Source: Rotaria socialis (lineage: Eukaryota > Rotifera > Eurotatoria > Philodinida > Philodinidae). From it: a stretch of 64,000 nucleotides of DNA. Shown here piece by piece: positions 23,101 to 34,850 of this stretch (position 1 is the stretch's first letter; the number at the start of each line of letters is the position of its first letter). Below the pieces are notes generated by a model. It made no database searches and was not told the DNA's origin. It saw nothing but the letters and a program-made list of their open reading frames with translations. Position numbers and translations under genes: made by a program. The stretch is taken from assembly GCA_905331475.1 (NCBI GenBank), contig CAJNYU010001385.1:29430-93429 (forward strand), given 5' to 3'.

Positions 23101-26100
23101 TAATAGTACACTTATTGATCTTTACAAATTAATGATCGAAAAGGTTAATTGCTTTTTTTAATCTTAATACTAAATTTCTACGTACAATTCTCTCTATTTT
23201 ATTTCAAAATACAGGATCGTGATTGTAAATCTTCTAAAATTTCATTACTCGAAATTTACAATGAACATATTAAACCATGTGTAGGAGATCTATTTGATAT
23301 TACTAGATTGCTTCCCAAGAAATATTTAAGTTCACATCACGAAAGTTTTCCATTCCCAATGAACGATGATGACGGCGATGACGATGATGATGATGATACA
23401 GAAACATCAAAAAGTAAAATACTTTACATTCACTGTTGAGAGATTAATGAATATTTATACGAGTATCAGCAATACGACTATAACAGTTCGGCAACAGTTC
23501 CGAACTGGTGAACTGTTCAAACAGCTCTCTCGAACTGAGCTGAACTGTCGTAGTCCTAGTCCTAAAGGTACCCTATAGGATAGCTCTTGCCAGTTATCTG
23601 AGCTGCGCTGAACTGTTCGAACAGTTCAGTTCAGTTCCAAAGAACTGTTCAAACAGTTCATCGGTTCGTTTGAACCGGGTTCGTGAGCTGGAGCTGTCAT
23701 AGTCCTAATCAGCAATCATATATCTATCACTTCAATATACTTCTTTTCGTATATGGACTCATCAAAGTATCAGAAAAAAGTTGAATAAGTTGTTACGATT
23801 TGGGATCTGTCGAATTTTAGTGATATAGCGATCTACTAACGGGTGGGCCATAAATAATTACACTACTTTGTTTTCGCTATAACTCAGTCAGTTTTGATGC
23901 TATTGGCTAAAACTTTTTTCAAAAAGATTCGCCACTCAATTCTCTACCAAGTCACACGTAAATGATTTTTGTAAACTGCCAAACGGCTAAGTGCTAAAAC
24001 GAAGAGAACAGGCTTAGAAAATGATCAACTTTCTAGCTCAAAAACCTTTTTTTCTCAAATTGACTTTCTAAGAAAGAGCTACGAATGAACTAAGACGACC
24101 AACTTCACGAGCATTAAATTCTAGACAAGATTCATGTCTTTGAAAATTTTCTTGATTAAAAAAGTGTAAAAAATTCAGGATAATTTTTTTCACCTTTTCG
24201 GAAAGACTCAACTTTCATTTCATGTTTTGCTGGTTGCACCAAAATGCATGCAATTTAGTAAGAAAACGTTCTTTATTGACGTTTTTTTTTTCTTTAAAAT
24301 TCAACATACGAGACTATATCTCTGCACACTCGTTCGAGCCATTCAAAGTTTTGCTTGCGATTAGCTGTCGTGAAAACCCCAATTGAGACATTTCGGACGA
24401 GTTGTCGGAAAATATCGACTTAATACGTGAAGGTCACTTTGAAAGAAAAGCTTTTCAAGGATATCGGAAAAAGCGTATTTGAAAATGCTAGAAAATGTTT
24501 CTCGCGCAATTTAAGCCTGCGTATAAATTGTCGAAACGTACTCCAAATATTAATGGGTTTTGAGCTTGGAAGTTGAACATTTTCGAAACGTGTTCTCTTC
24601 GTTTTAGAACTTAGCTGTTTCGTAGCTTACAAAAATCTTTTACATATGATTTTGTAGAGAATTCCATGGCGACTCTTTTGGAAAAAAGCTTTGGCCAATA
24701 GCATCAACATTGACTGAGTTATAGCGAAAACAAAATAGTGTAATTCTTTATGGCCCACCCGTTATATAGTTAGATGACAATATCTCATATAGGATGAAAG
24801 TTGTGAAGTATTTACCCATAATGATTTTGTCTCTCCAAATTGCCGATACAGAATTTGTCTTGGTTTTTATGCATGGATTGATAATTAGGGACAAAAATCT
24901 TAACTAAGGCATCAAAAAGTTAAAGATATATCTATGAAAGAAATATTAGCAAAGTTCTAAAAAATAATACTGCTTTGATTGATTTCTGGATAAACGTACT
25001 GCAAGCCATTTGAATTTTCATAGTCATAATTTGTAAGAATATTATTAAGAAACATAGGTGATTATGTTCATTCTCACACAAATTTTGTGCATAAATTATA
25101 AAAGATCATGAGTTTTATACATAAAATATAATTAATATATGAAAATTGCTTTTTATTTTTTTCAATATTTGATTTATGCTACATATCTGAATAGATATAA
25201 TCAAGCAATTGATCACAATCACATATTTAAGGTCTTGTGAAAATGATATTTTCTTTTCTGAATAACTAAAGTGTTTATAAATAAAGTTTAAAAGTTGAGA
25301 ATTTCAATCATTATATAATAAAAACATACGAGTACTGAAAAGAAAACGATATATGAAAAAACGTTTTTAAATCCGTTTATTTGTTTTCGTTGATCATGAA
25401 CAGATCTATGTGTTCCTCCCGATGTTAATACGGATCTTTTTCTTTGGTCAATTATAACTACTCGGCATGAACTCGCAATATTATTTTGGTCTCGTGTTAA
25501 AAATAAAGTCTGTAAGTAAAAATATCTTTTGATAATATTTATAGGAAATGTATTCTTTTAGGTATAGCATTATTTGCTACATTATGGTACAAGCATTATG
25601 CTAATGAAAAAGGAAATGAGGATCAAATAAATACCAGAAAAAAGCATAACAGATACTATGAATTGACTGAACAATATGAGAACTTTGCCTCGCAAATAAT
25701 TAAAAGCACCTATGAAGAAAATCCTGAAATATCTAGGAATGCAATTATACAAAAAATACCATCGTTTGGCAATACTACATTGTTTGAAATAGCTATCGCA
25801 GCTGATGCTAGACAGTTTATTGCTCAACAAGCAGTACAAGACGTGATAGAAAAAATTTGGTTGGTTATAAATAAACTTTCGTAAAAAAAAATTGCAAACA
25901 GTCATGTCATATTTAGGTACGGAAAAATTGATAAAAGAATACGCCCTTTCAAAATCGTCCTTTCTACATTAACGATTGTGGGTGGTGTTTTTCTTTCTTA
26001 TTATGATGAAATACTTCCATCAAACGATGTCGACGGAATACCTTGTGATGTACATAATATGATGATTAACCATTATGAATAATTGAAACATTATTTCTGT

Positions 26101-29100
26101 TTTTATTTATAGCAACGTGCTGATGGGTCAGATCCAAGTAATTCTCTCGCATCAGAGAAACAAGAAATAATATTTAGGTATTTAATATAATATTTTGAAA
26201 TCATTAAAACAATTGTTTTTTGAACTGACAAAAGAAGTTTCAATCAATCCATATTATTGCAGAATTCTTTTACTGATAATATGAAACTTCAAAAGTTATT
26301 AACGTAGGATTGGTCCTTGATAAATTGAGATCGCTTGAAAACAGCTGATTATGAGTGATTTCTTTTGACAAAAAGTACTGAGAAAAATGTTTATTTTATA
26401 TTTATTGGAATCTTGTCACTAAAAAGAAAACCAACTCTCACTTTTCTAGCCCATCAACGAATACAAGTGGTCGCATGCAGCTCGTAGCTAAGGAAGACAA
26501 AGAAGATAGAGCAAGGTTAGTGTTCTATACTGAAAAAATACTAACGCTTCATAAATGAACTAAAAAGATTGATTAGTTTTATTATCATGTTGTTGTAGGA
26601 AGAAATTTCAAAATAAGAAACGTCGCGGATGTTGTTCCAATCTTCATACATTTTTTCATGTACCATTTGTTAAATATGTTTACAATATAGTAATTATTTT
26701 AACAAAACTAATGAAAAATATTAATTTATTGTTTTTCTTTCAATTTTAGTACTCTCAAATTATATTTTTATTACTTTTTTCTTATCTCATATTATGCGGC
26801 TTCTTTCCACTCTATGATTTTCCTGCTGATATTTGTCCACCGGTAATTGATTCAAAAGATGATACAAGCAGTACTGCTGATAATAATGATGATCAATCTG
26901 CTTTAAATATAAATCTAACAATAAACACAATAAATACTAATACACCAATTCCGTATGGATTTCAACGACATAAATATCCATCTATCGTTGAATTTATACT
27001 TCTTTTCTGGATTGTTACATTGCTTTTCGAAGAAATTCGACAAGTAATTATATTTTTGTAAAATCTATTAATTTTGACTATTTGTCTTTCCTATTGACAT
27101 TAAAGCTAATTGCAGTACAAACGCGATCGATGCAAACTCGTCTTACAATACATGTTAGAGATTTTTGGAATCAAATAGATGCATTGGCGATAATTCTATT
27201 TTTTATTGGTTTTACACTTCGATGCCTTCCCATATCAGAATGCTTTTGTATGGCACGCGTTATTCTATCATTTGATTTAATTTTCTGGTTTGGACGTTCA
27301 TTAAGTTTTTTTGCTGCTTTAAAACAACTTGGACCAAAACTTGTTATGATTGGTGAAATGGTAAATAACAATTCTTTTTGTGATTATTATTTTCTATTAA
27401 ATCTTTCAAGATCAATGATTTAAAATTTTTCATGTTAATGCTAATTGTATTTATTTTGGCATTTGGTATATCTTCATATAGTTTAATACACGGTTTACAA
27501 AAACTTACGTGGCATTTACCGCGGGATATTTTAAATCATGCTTATTGGCAAATATTCGGAGAACTAAGTACTTTAGCAGCATTTACAAGTATGATAATAA
27601 TTAATGATTTTCTTTTCATTTTTGTTAAATCATTGTTTATTCTTTTTCTTTTTGCCTATATTAAGAGAATTATAAACTAAATGGTTACGTAGCATTTATT
27701 TTATTGGTCGTTTATATGGCTTTTGTTAGCATATTAATGATCAATCTACTTATTGCTATGTTCAGGTATTTATTACAAATAATAGTTTATGATGTGTATC
27801 TATTCGAGCATTCACCGCTACGTCAGTTGAATATAAGTCACTATAAAAACACTTTCTCTTTGTTGATTCTAATTAATATGTTATAACGTTGCGACAGAAT
27901 CATACGAGAAAATCATACATTTGAATTCATGTCATGTATTGTAAATATGTTGTTTTCTTTTGTAAAAACTTGCCGAATTTTGAACATAAATTCAATAATA
28001 ATATTTATTAAATGAATAGATATTGAGTTCATTTTATCTTAAGAGAAACACATTAGGTTTGTGCATCGTTCAATGTCAAAAGACAATGAGTTGAGGTTTT
28101 AGCGGCCCTAAAATCGGTGTAATTACTGCTTCATCGAAATGACAATTATTGCTTTTATAAAATTGATTTCTAAATACGAAGAAGATATCTTTGCCTTGCT
28201 TTGAATCTAGTCATACATTTGAAAAACTTCAAGAAGATGCTGACCGTATATGGAAATATCAACGATACTTATTAGTATCTGAATATTATTCGCGTTCATC
28301 GCTTCCACCACCACTTATTATTTTCTCTCATCTATGGCAATTAACTATACAAATATTGGGAAAATGTTGTCGAAGACCATATTTTCAAAAAAAACTTCAA
28401 GAACATTCTCGTCAAACCAACTACAGTTAAGATTCGATTGAACTACTTATTTAAAGAATTTACTTTTTGTTTAGAATACTTATTCAATGAAAAAATTTCA
28501 CTAAATTTTCAAGAAATCGAAGATAAATTTGGTGCTAAAGTTTATTCTATTTCTTCACTAAAAGATAAACAAGTAGTAAACGAAACTAAGTTCGATGATG
28601 AAGCAATGTAAGTAGATAGACAATATTCAAATATGTCTTATAAATGCCGATTTCAAAAAGTAAAAACCTAAGAAAACTTTCAGGATGATTTTTACCAAGA
28701 AGACAATAGAAAAAATTTGACTTCCACGTTTGAAAAGAGGGAATGAACTATCGAGTAATATGTTCATATTGCTTCTTCCTAGAAATCAGAATATTGTATA
28801 ATAATTTGACAGTGAGAAAAATTCCTGCGCGTATACTTGAAGTTCTAATCATAATAGAAAAGTCAGTAAGACTAGACAATTCTCATTTTGTGGGATCCGA
28901 TCATTGGCTAATCATCAGTATTTTTGCTACTCAAAACACTTCATCGAATTTACAATCAATTGCTTTGACAAACAAATACGAAAATCTTCGTTGAAATTTT
29001 TATGATTCCTTAATTTATTAGTATTATCAAAACCGTTTAAAAAAGCTGAGCATTCGTCTATTTTATTAGAATAGATATTAGTTTAATACTTCTTCTTATA

Positions 29101-29392
29101 TACTTTCAGCAAAGCTTTACAAAAGGATACGCTTGACAGAATTCAAGCCGTTGAAAAATGTTATGAATCTATAAAGAGTCAGGTAATAATAAAGCTTCTT
29201 TAAAAATATGTTCTTCGTATAAACATTTCTGTTCAGCAAAATGAAATGCTTGGTTATCTTATTAAATTAATGGAATCAATGGATGATTCAAAAACATTAC
29301 ATAATGATATTATAAGACAGCTTCGAGGACCCGTTTTGGATGCTGACAAGTTCTGTATGTTCATTGTTTTATCGTTTAGATTTTTTAAATGA
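20188..29392 (+). CDS. TRPM-type cation channel, many exons
   Basis: About 20 exons join with good phase from ATG 20188. N-terminal SLOG/LSDAT-like blocks typical of TRPM: DIWIITDGLNTGISK, IPTPDYVASKSS, LVLEPNHAKFIFVED and VFLEGTGHCCNLFANALRL. Next comes a melastatin homology region (TSAGVDKKLKEQECEKLRLA, LFEIAIAADARQFIAQQAVQ), ending IEKIWYGKID. The channel follows: hydrophobic segments at about 26755-26830, 26990-27050, 27175-27360 and 27435-27500, a pore with YWQIFGELSTL near 27540, and S6 with VSILMINLLIAMF (27712-27765). After S6 comes the TRP-region helix TFEKLQEDADRIWKYQRYLL (28208). A coiled-coil-like tail (ALQKDTLDRIQAVEKCYESI) follows. No C-terminal kinase or NUDT9 domain is seen. 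The stop at 29390-29392 is provisional, since a GTATGT donor lies just before it. The subtype is not assigned. Confidence 0.85.
23473..23707. mobile_element. hAT-like MITE with GAACAGTTC palindromes, in TRPM intron
   Basis: Flanked by the exact 8-bp direct repeat ATCAGCAA (23465-23472 and 23708-23715). Termini TACGACTATAAC and (inverted) TAGGACTATGAC are imperfect inverted repeats. 8-bp duplications and TAG-type ends fit the hAT superfamily. The interior is saturated with GAACTGTTCGAACAGTTC-type palindromes. Non-coding. It sits in the roughly 2-kb intron 23414-25403. Confidence 0.8.
23839..24762. mobile_element. TA-flanked mariner-like MITE, 924 bp, in TRPM intron
   Basis: Ends ACGGGTGGGCCATAAA.. 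and ..TTTATGGCCCACCCGT flanked by TA on both sides (23837-38, 24763-64). Inverted arms are about 210 bp (shared GTTTTCGCTATAACTCAGTC and CTAAAACGAAGAGAACA). The central 500 bp shows no intact transposase. TA duplications with long arms suggest a Tc1/mariner relative. Confidence 0.85.
24765..25403 (+). other. Remainder of long TRPM intron
   Basis: AT-rich intron sequence after the two MITEs, up to the acceptor before the exon encoding VPPDVNTDLFLW. Nothing else recognised. Confidence 0.4.
28740..28996 (+). mobile_element. Possible non-LTR endonuclease fragment in TRPM intron
   Basis: A frame reading KIPARILEVLII...DNSHFVGSDHWLIISIFA...LRWNF has the GSDHW(L/P)I motif near the end of APE-type endonucleases, and a following Trp-containing block like that of the 10.6-kb element. 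It lies in the intron between the exon ending at about 28609 and the exon at about 29111. A short degenerate fragment. Confidence 0.4.
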
Positions 29393-31093
29393 TTAACTTC
29401 TCGAAAAAGACAGTTTAGAAAAAAGATGACATTAGTTCGTTTAATAAGTTATACAAATCTTCTAACCAATAGTATTATTTATGAATCACTAAAAACTAGT
29501 CTAAAGACTTACGTGAAAGTTCTAAGTGACATCTTGTAACCATGAAAATAGAACGTACAGTATTTGTAATTTCTTATTTGAAAATTATTTACTCTTTGTA
29601 AGAGCAAAAGTTCTTGTGAGTTTGTCAACATGATAGATTAGATAACAATAATATCTGAAGAAAGCTTTACATCTTTTGTTTTACATATTTTACTTTTTAA
29701 TATTTTTTTAATCAAAAATGAAACAATTTGTATAAAAATGTATTTCATTAAAAAGCTTGAGAAATTTTTCAATAGTGGGAATTTTTTAAAACAATTTCAT
29801 TTCTAATACATCGTCTCATATTTCATATGGATTTTATGATAAATATAAGTATTCACTTTAATACTATTGCATTAATAGTAAATTAACTATACAATTTCAT
29901 TAATCATTCATTGATATTATTATAAATTATCAGTTAAATACAGCAACTCTTTTTTCTCAAGAAATCATTACGATTGATATAAACTGATTTTGAAAAATTT
30001 AGTAACTTTTAATTAATTCTTATGTTGTTAACTATTTCAGAAAAAAATATGATCTCTATTTACAAAGAGTGATTACTCTTGAAATGAACCGATTTACTTT
30101 TTTCTATCTAGTTCTCTGCTTAGAAATGAAAATCTTCTTTTATGTTTAAAGATATCAATAAAAAAATTTCATAAAATTGTAACTTTAAATAGCTCTTCTT
30201 CTCTTCTCGAATTATTATCACGACGATATGTTATAATATATAATATTCTAAGAGAGTTCTACACATGTGCTACACATTTCAATCATATTCTCTAATTAAA
30301 TCGAAAATACAAAATTTTACTCTGAAAGAAAAGCACTATTTTCTTCGTGAAAGTAAGAATTCCTCTTTAATTCATTCAAATAAATTCATAGTCGTTGTTC
30401 TTCTAACAACCAAAATTGAAACAAGTTCTATATTGAAAATGTTCGATTAAAACGAAATCTGTTTGCAAAATCTTCTATTTTCGTATTTCAAATTTCTTTT
30501 TATGTTGAAACGTAAGATTAAAAAAAAAGAGAAATTTTAACAATAACTTTCAAGTTCTTCTTTTCTCGTCTACATTTTAATATATTCCAATTTTTACACA
30601 TTATCACGAGATACAATGATGAAGAGTCCACCAAAATTTCTCTTATCCCGATTTACTTTTATCTATGCACTACTTATTCCCTTTCCCCCGTTTACTGCTT
30701 TAACTCTGTTTACACCGCTCAGCTGCTTGAGTACTGGTGTTGATCTCACTTCATGAAGCCATCTTAAGCCAATCAATGCAACTAAAGGGAGTAAAAGAAG
30801 TAAAGGGGTTAAAAGGAGGAAAACTACATTTTATATTACTACTACGCTATTCGGAGTATAGTAGATAATATTATATTTTTATGTACAGTTGTCTCAGAAG
30901 GCAGTAGATAGATAATGCTTATAGAAAAGTAAACCGGAATCAGGAAAATTTTTCGTCAACCTATTACATGATGCACAACATGTTCTTTCTGCAATTAATA
31001 CTTACAAATCTTCTAGATTGTATCCATATATAATTAAATTTTACTAACTACAAAAATGATAATATGACTATTTCAAAAGAACTTCTTTTCTAT
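29393..31093. other. 1.7 kb AT-rich region after TRPM gene
   Basis: Low-complexity AT-rich sequence with oligo-T/A tracts. A slightly GC-richer patch near 30640-30830 contains CTTTTACTTC / GAAGTAAAGG-like inverted words but no gene. It may include 3' UTR or undetected 5' exons of the NHL gene. Confidence 0.35.
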
Positions 31094-31101
31094 ACATATT
31101 C

Positions 31102-32762
31102 CAGAGATGTCTATCGCGGCGCTGCAGCGACCGCAACTTCCGTGGTGGCCACGGCGCCGTAACAGCAGATTTTTAAAAAGTTCGAAGTGGTAGCGTTGAT
31201 AATTTATAAGTTAAAAAATAATTTTTTTAAACCTGCAAAGCTTCATATTGTTTTTCTATCATGATTTTAGTTAATTCAAATTTGCTTTTTCCCAGGGATA
31301 CATTTTCATTACTCTTTCACTGTCTAATAAGCGTCATCATTAGGTTATTGCACGGTGATCTTTTAGAATTAACAGAGCCTAGCCTTCGAAGAAAATATGT
31401 TCTACTTCCACCGTCTTTGTATGTTATTAGCTGATGTTTTCTGTCAGTATGTTGTTTTTTCATGTCTGCTTCGTCTATATGCAGCGATTACCATTTTATA
31501 CGTTCAAAGGTTATTTCATTTGTACTCATCTCTAACAACTGGATAACAAGTATTTAGCGGGGTGTTGACTATTAATTATATGATGAACATAGGTGGCTGA
31601 GCCACTAGATCTGAGAAGGCCCGAGCCTCTCCAGAATAGAAGCTAGGAAGGCTTGAAGAGGCTCGTATATTTTTAGAAAATTCTGAATATAATTTTGATT
31701 CGATATTTGTTAGGCAAAGCATATTGAAGAAACAATGCATATTTCTTATTCCATGATTTCGGCTAGTTTAATATAATGTTCGATAATAGATATAGCACGT
31801 AGACGTATGCACATGTTTGAAACATTTATACCTTTTACTAGACTTGAGCTGTTACAAGCAATTCCCTGATATAGAGGAACAGTCAACGTGCTTTTAACGT
31901 TTATGGTATCGTAGAATTTTTATTAATCATTGAAACTAATCACTTTATCGGCTTCGTGTATCTTTTAAAAACTTCTAAATGAAAAATAAACAGTATTTTT
32001 AGCCGAAAAGATAATAAATGTCTGACAAGTAATATCGAATTACGTCTTTTTTTCATAAAAAAAAAGCAAAAAATCGTGAAGATACGAACAATTACGCAAT
32101 TAGTTGAAATAATTCATCTATCGATTTAACTCAAGACGCAAAAACCGTAGATCCTTTATTAGAATTTCGACCTTCAGAATTAACTGAGATATGCACTACA
32201 TCTACGACCATTAAAAATTAAAATGAATCAATAGTGAACCATGCTTTGGCTTGTTGTACACATAATGAGTGCTATATTCCTGCGGAACTATCAGATTTTA
32301 AGTCAATATATAATAAGCGCAGTGGTCAATTTGGATGATTCCTTAAAAACGATTGGTTCACTTATTGTAAAGAGGATACAGAAAATTCGTCCAAAGACTC
32401 AAAATTGCAACGCTAATCGTCATTATTTTGCTCTACTCTTGATTAGAACAATTGTAAAGTTTATTGCTTTTATGTACGCAACACGTCATGCAAAGCTTAT
32501 CTTAGTGAACGCTTTGAAAAAAAACTTTAAAAACTTCAGTCTTTTCTCATAAGGCTAACATCTGTTTTTCAAAAATTTGTAAGCCTCCTCTTAATTAAAA
32601 TCGTTCCGCCGCCTATAATGATGTATAAGTATATTACTTGGTTGTAAGAAAACATACTTTCTATACAATACTCTACATCATCGCGGCAGCAGTATGATAT
32701 AACATTTCTAAATTCACTGCGGCGCGGTAGCGGTCGATTTTCAACCACGATGGGCATCTCTG
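31102..32762. mobile_element. Decayed hAT element, 1661 bp, with perfect 8-bp TSD
   Basis: Exact 8-bp direct repeats ACATATTC at 31094-31101 and 32763-32770 flank ends CAGAGATGTCTATCG and (inverted) CAGAGATGCCCATCG; both subterminal regions are rich in GCGGC/GACCGC. Around 32235-32400 a plus-strand frame reads NHALACCTHNECYIP... then a Gly-TGA-Phe and LKNDWFTYC. This loosely matches the TTF-type zinc-finger start of hAT transposases with a Trp lost to TGA. No intact transposase. It probably lies in or just before the first introns of the NHL gene. Confidence 0.85.
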
Positions 32763-32899
32763 ACATATTCTTTCACTTAATAAATCACCCATTCCCAATC
32801 AGTCTATACACCTTTATAAATTACAAAAAGGGAAATTATGTCTTTCTATTTTAACATTTAAAAGAATATTTTTCATTCATAAAAATTATTTTCTTCTAG

Positions 32900-33786
32900 A
32901 TATTCCTGATATTCCTGTGGATGCAACATGGTCACAGAATGGCATCACTGTTGCTCATGGTCTCGATAAGCCTTGCGATCTCTTCGTTGATGATGATCAA
33001 ACAATAGTAATTGCTGACTGGGGGAGTAGTCATATTGTCCAATGGAAGAAAGATGATATGAATGGGCAAGTTGTAGTTGGTAGTAATGACAAAGGAAATC
33101 GATCGGATCAAATAGATCATCCAACTGGTGTGCTAATTGACAAAGAGACAAATAGTCTCATTATATGCGATTGTTGGAATAATCGAGTTGTACGATGGTC
33201 TCGTCAAAGTGGCACTGCTCAAGGAGAAATACTTATAGACAACATAGATTGTCATGGATTAGCCATGGATGATCAGAAAAATCTTTATGTCTCTAACTAT
33301 CGAAAAAATGAAGTCGGACGATATCAAATAGGAGACAAGAAAGGAACTCTCGTAGCTGGTGGAAATGGATATGGTAATGGCTTCAATCAATTCAACTCCC
33401 CGGCTCACGTCTTTGTCGATCGACAACAGGCCGTTTATGTGCCAGATTGTTATAACAATCGTGTAATGAAATGGAATAAAGGTGCAGCAGAAGGAATTGT
33501 TGTTGCTGGAGGACAAGGACAAGGAAACTCTTTAGCACAATTGTCTTGTCCTAATGGACTCTTCGTTGATAGATTGGGTACTCTCTATATAGCAGACTCT
33601 GGTAATAATCGAGTAATACGTTGGCCTAAAGAAGCAAAAGAAGGTACTGTTATTGTGGGTGGAAATGGTAAAGGAAGTGGAGCACATCAATTGGGTTTTC
33701 CTCGTGCTTTGTCTTTCGATCGTCATGGTAATATGTATGTCGTCGATGAAGATAATAATCGTGTCCAACGTTTTTCACTTCAATAG
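32900..33786 (+). CDS. NHL-repeat propeller protein, last exon (5' exons not found)
   Basis: The exon follows a TTTCTTCTAG acceptor at 32899, the same phase and context as in the paralogue at 40736. It encodes about 295 residues with roughly five to six NHL units of the form G..qL..P.gv.vD....lyI(A/C)D..NNRV.rW..., ending VVDEDNNRVQRFSLQ and TAG. NHL units form a six-bladed propeller for protein or RNA binding. The family is highly multiplied in bdelloids, often as secreted or membrane proteins. The upstream exon(s), probably coding for a signal or anchor region, could not be identified; the hAT element lies directly upstream. Alternative: a processed fragment, but the acceptor match to the paralogue argues for a true last exon. 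Confidence 0.8.
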
Positions 33787-34309
33787 ACTCGTGATGAATA
33801 ATGCTCTATCAACTTTTTTTTCGTCATCGTAATCATAAAATAAAATAAATTTACTCACGCGTACGACTAGGAACTATCCTGATCGGAGTCGTAGCGAATG
33901 CAAAGACTCGGATGCACGGTGAAATAGTCACATGTCCTCAATATCACCCATGGGAGAGAGATATCTCGATGACGCTGTTTATGACCCAACCGTGTGCTAC
34001 GGACTCCTACCTAGTTTCTGGATACGACGCCTAAGATCTATCCGGCATGAAAATGAAGAAGGGCCCCGACATGAGAGATTTCCACTCATCCACCCATTAA
34101 TAACACCCACTATCCTTTGTCTTGAGGGTGGGAGTGAGGGTGTTATAAGCATTTCAAGACCGGCTTCGTCCTTGCTCAAGGCACTCATCAGCTGGATTTG
34201 AAGAGGAGAATAGTAGTTCGGGCGATCCGAAAATCGTAAACAGATCATGCAAAGCTTCACATTTCCAAATAGAAAATCTTTGCATTTATAAGGATTTGTA
34301 TTTGGAGAG
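33787..34309. other. NHL 3' flank with telomere-like hairpin
   Basis: No supported gene. At 34105-34146 ATAACACCCACT, a short spacer, then GGGTGGGAGTGAGGGTGTTAT form a hairpin of degenerate telomere-type units. An 89-codon open frame at 33932-34201 overlaps this repeat and is not credible. Confidence 0.5.
34140..34238 (+). repeat. Direct repeat, copy 1
   Basis: Begins GTGTTATAAGCATTTCAAGACC and contains GACCGGCTTCGTCCTTGCT and ACTCATCAG. It recurs in the same orientation at about 34464-34555, on the other side of the MITE at 34318. Confidence 0.8.
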
Positions 34310-34317
34310 GTAGATAC

Positions 34318-34443
34318 CAGAGACGTGCGCAGGGCAGGAAAGTCCTGTTGTCGTGGTGCCCTGTCCTGCCGCCCGCCAGGATCAAGGTAGGTAACAAGAC
34401 AGACAAGGACAGGAGAAAAAATTATGTCCTATGCACGTCTCTG
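34318..34443. mobile_element. Short hAT-like MITE, 126 bp
   Basis: Ends CAGAGACGTGCGCAGG and (inverted) CAGAGACGTGCATAGG. Flanks GTAGATAC (34310-34317) and GTAGATAT (34444-34451) form an 8-bp target duplication with one mismatch. The interior is GC-rich, with repeated AGGACAGG/CCTGTCCTGCC words. Non-coding. Confidence 0.8.
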
Positions 34444-34463
34444 GTAGATATCATTTAAAGAAA

Positions 34464-34555
34464 ATGTGTTGTAAGCATTCGAAGACCGGCTTCGTCCTTG
34501 CTAAAGGGACTCATCAGTTTGCTTTTGGATTGTAACTATTCGAATCGGAAATTGA
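34464..34555 (+). repeat. Direct repeat, copy 2
   Basis: GTGTTGTAAGCATTCGAAGACC and GACCGGCTTCGTCCTTGCT, aligned with copy 1 at 34140-34238 and further similar downstream (ATCCGAAAA against AATCGGAAA). Confidence 0.75.
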
Positions 34556-34654
34556 TCGAAAGCTGAACACCCTTGTTCGATTTATATCATTTACTTTTTG
34601 AGAATTATTATAGAAAATACCGTAGCTTCTCAAAAGAGATAATTTTGAAAAACA

Positions 34655-34850
34655 AAATAGCTATTTAATGTTTACTGTAGCTAATTAATCATTCACTAGC
34701 TGTTTTACGTTGCTACAACTATTTAATATTTTGCATAGCTGTTTAAAATTTTCTATGACTACTTAAATGTTGCTATATCTATTTATTCTTTGCTGTAGCC
34801 AATTAATCACTCACATAGCTATTTTATATTTCGACACCCATTGCATCTTT
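34655..34850 (+). repeat. Degenerate tandem repeat, unit about 27-30 bp
   Basis: Successive units vary on GTAGCTATTTAATNTTTNCT, for example ATAGCTATTTAATGTTTACT, CAACTATTTAATATTTTGC, TAGCTGTTTAAAATTTTCT and TATCTATTTATTCTTTGCT. Looser copies recur at about 35030-35150. The rest of 34850-36040 shows no gene. Confidence 0.6.

Noticed and set aside
23366..23578. 70-codon frame running into the MITE
   Set aside because: A frame shadow of the TRPM acidic exon continuing into the GAACAGTTC repeats.
32932..33768. Minus-strand frames rich in Ser/Ile/Thr
   Set aside because: Shadows of the NHL exon.
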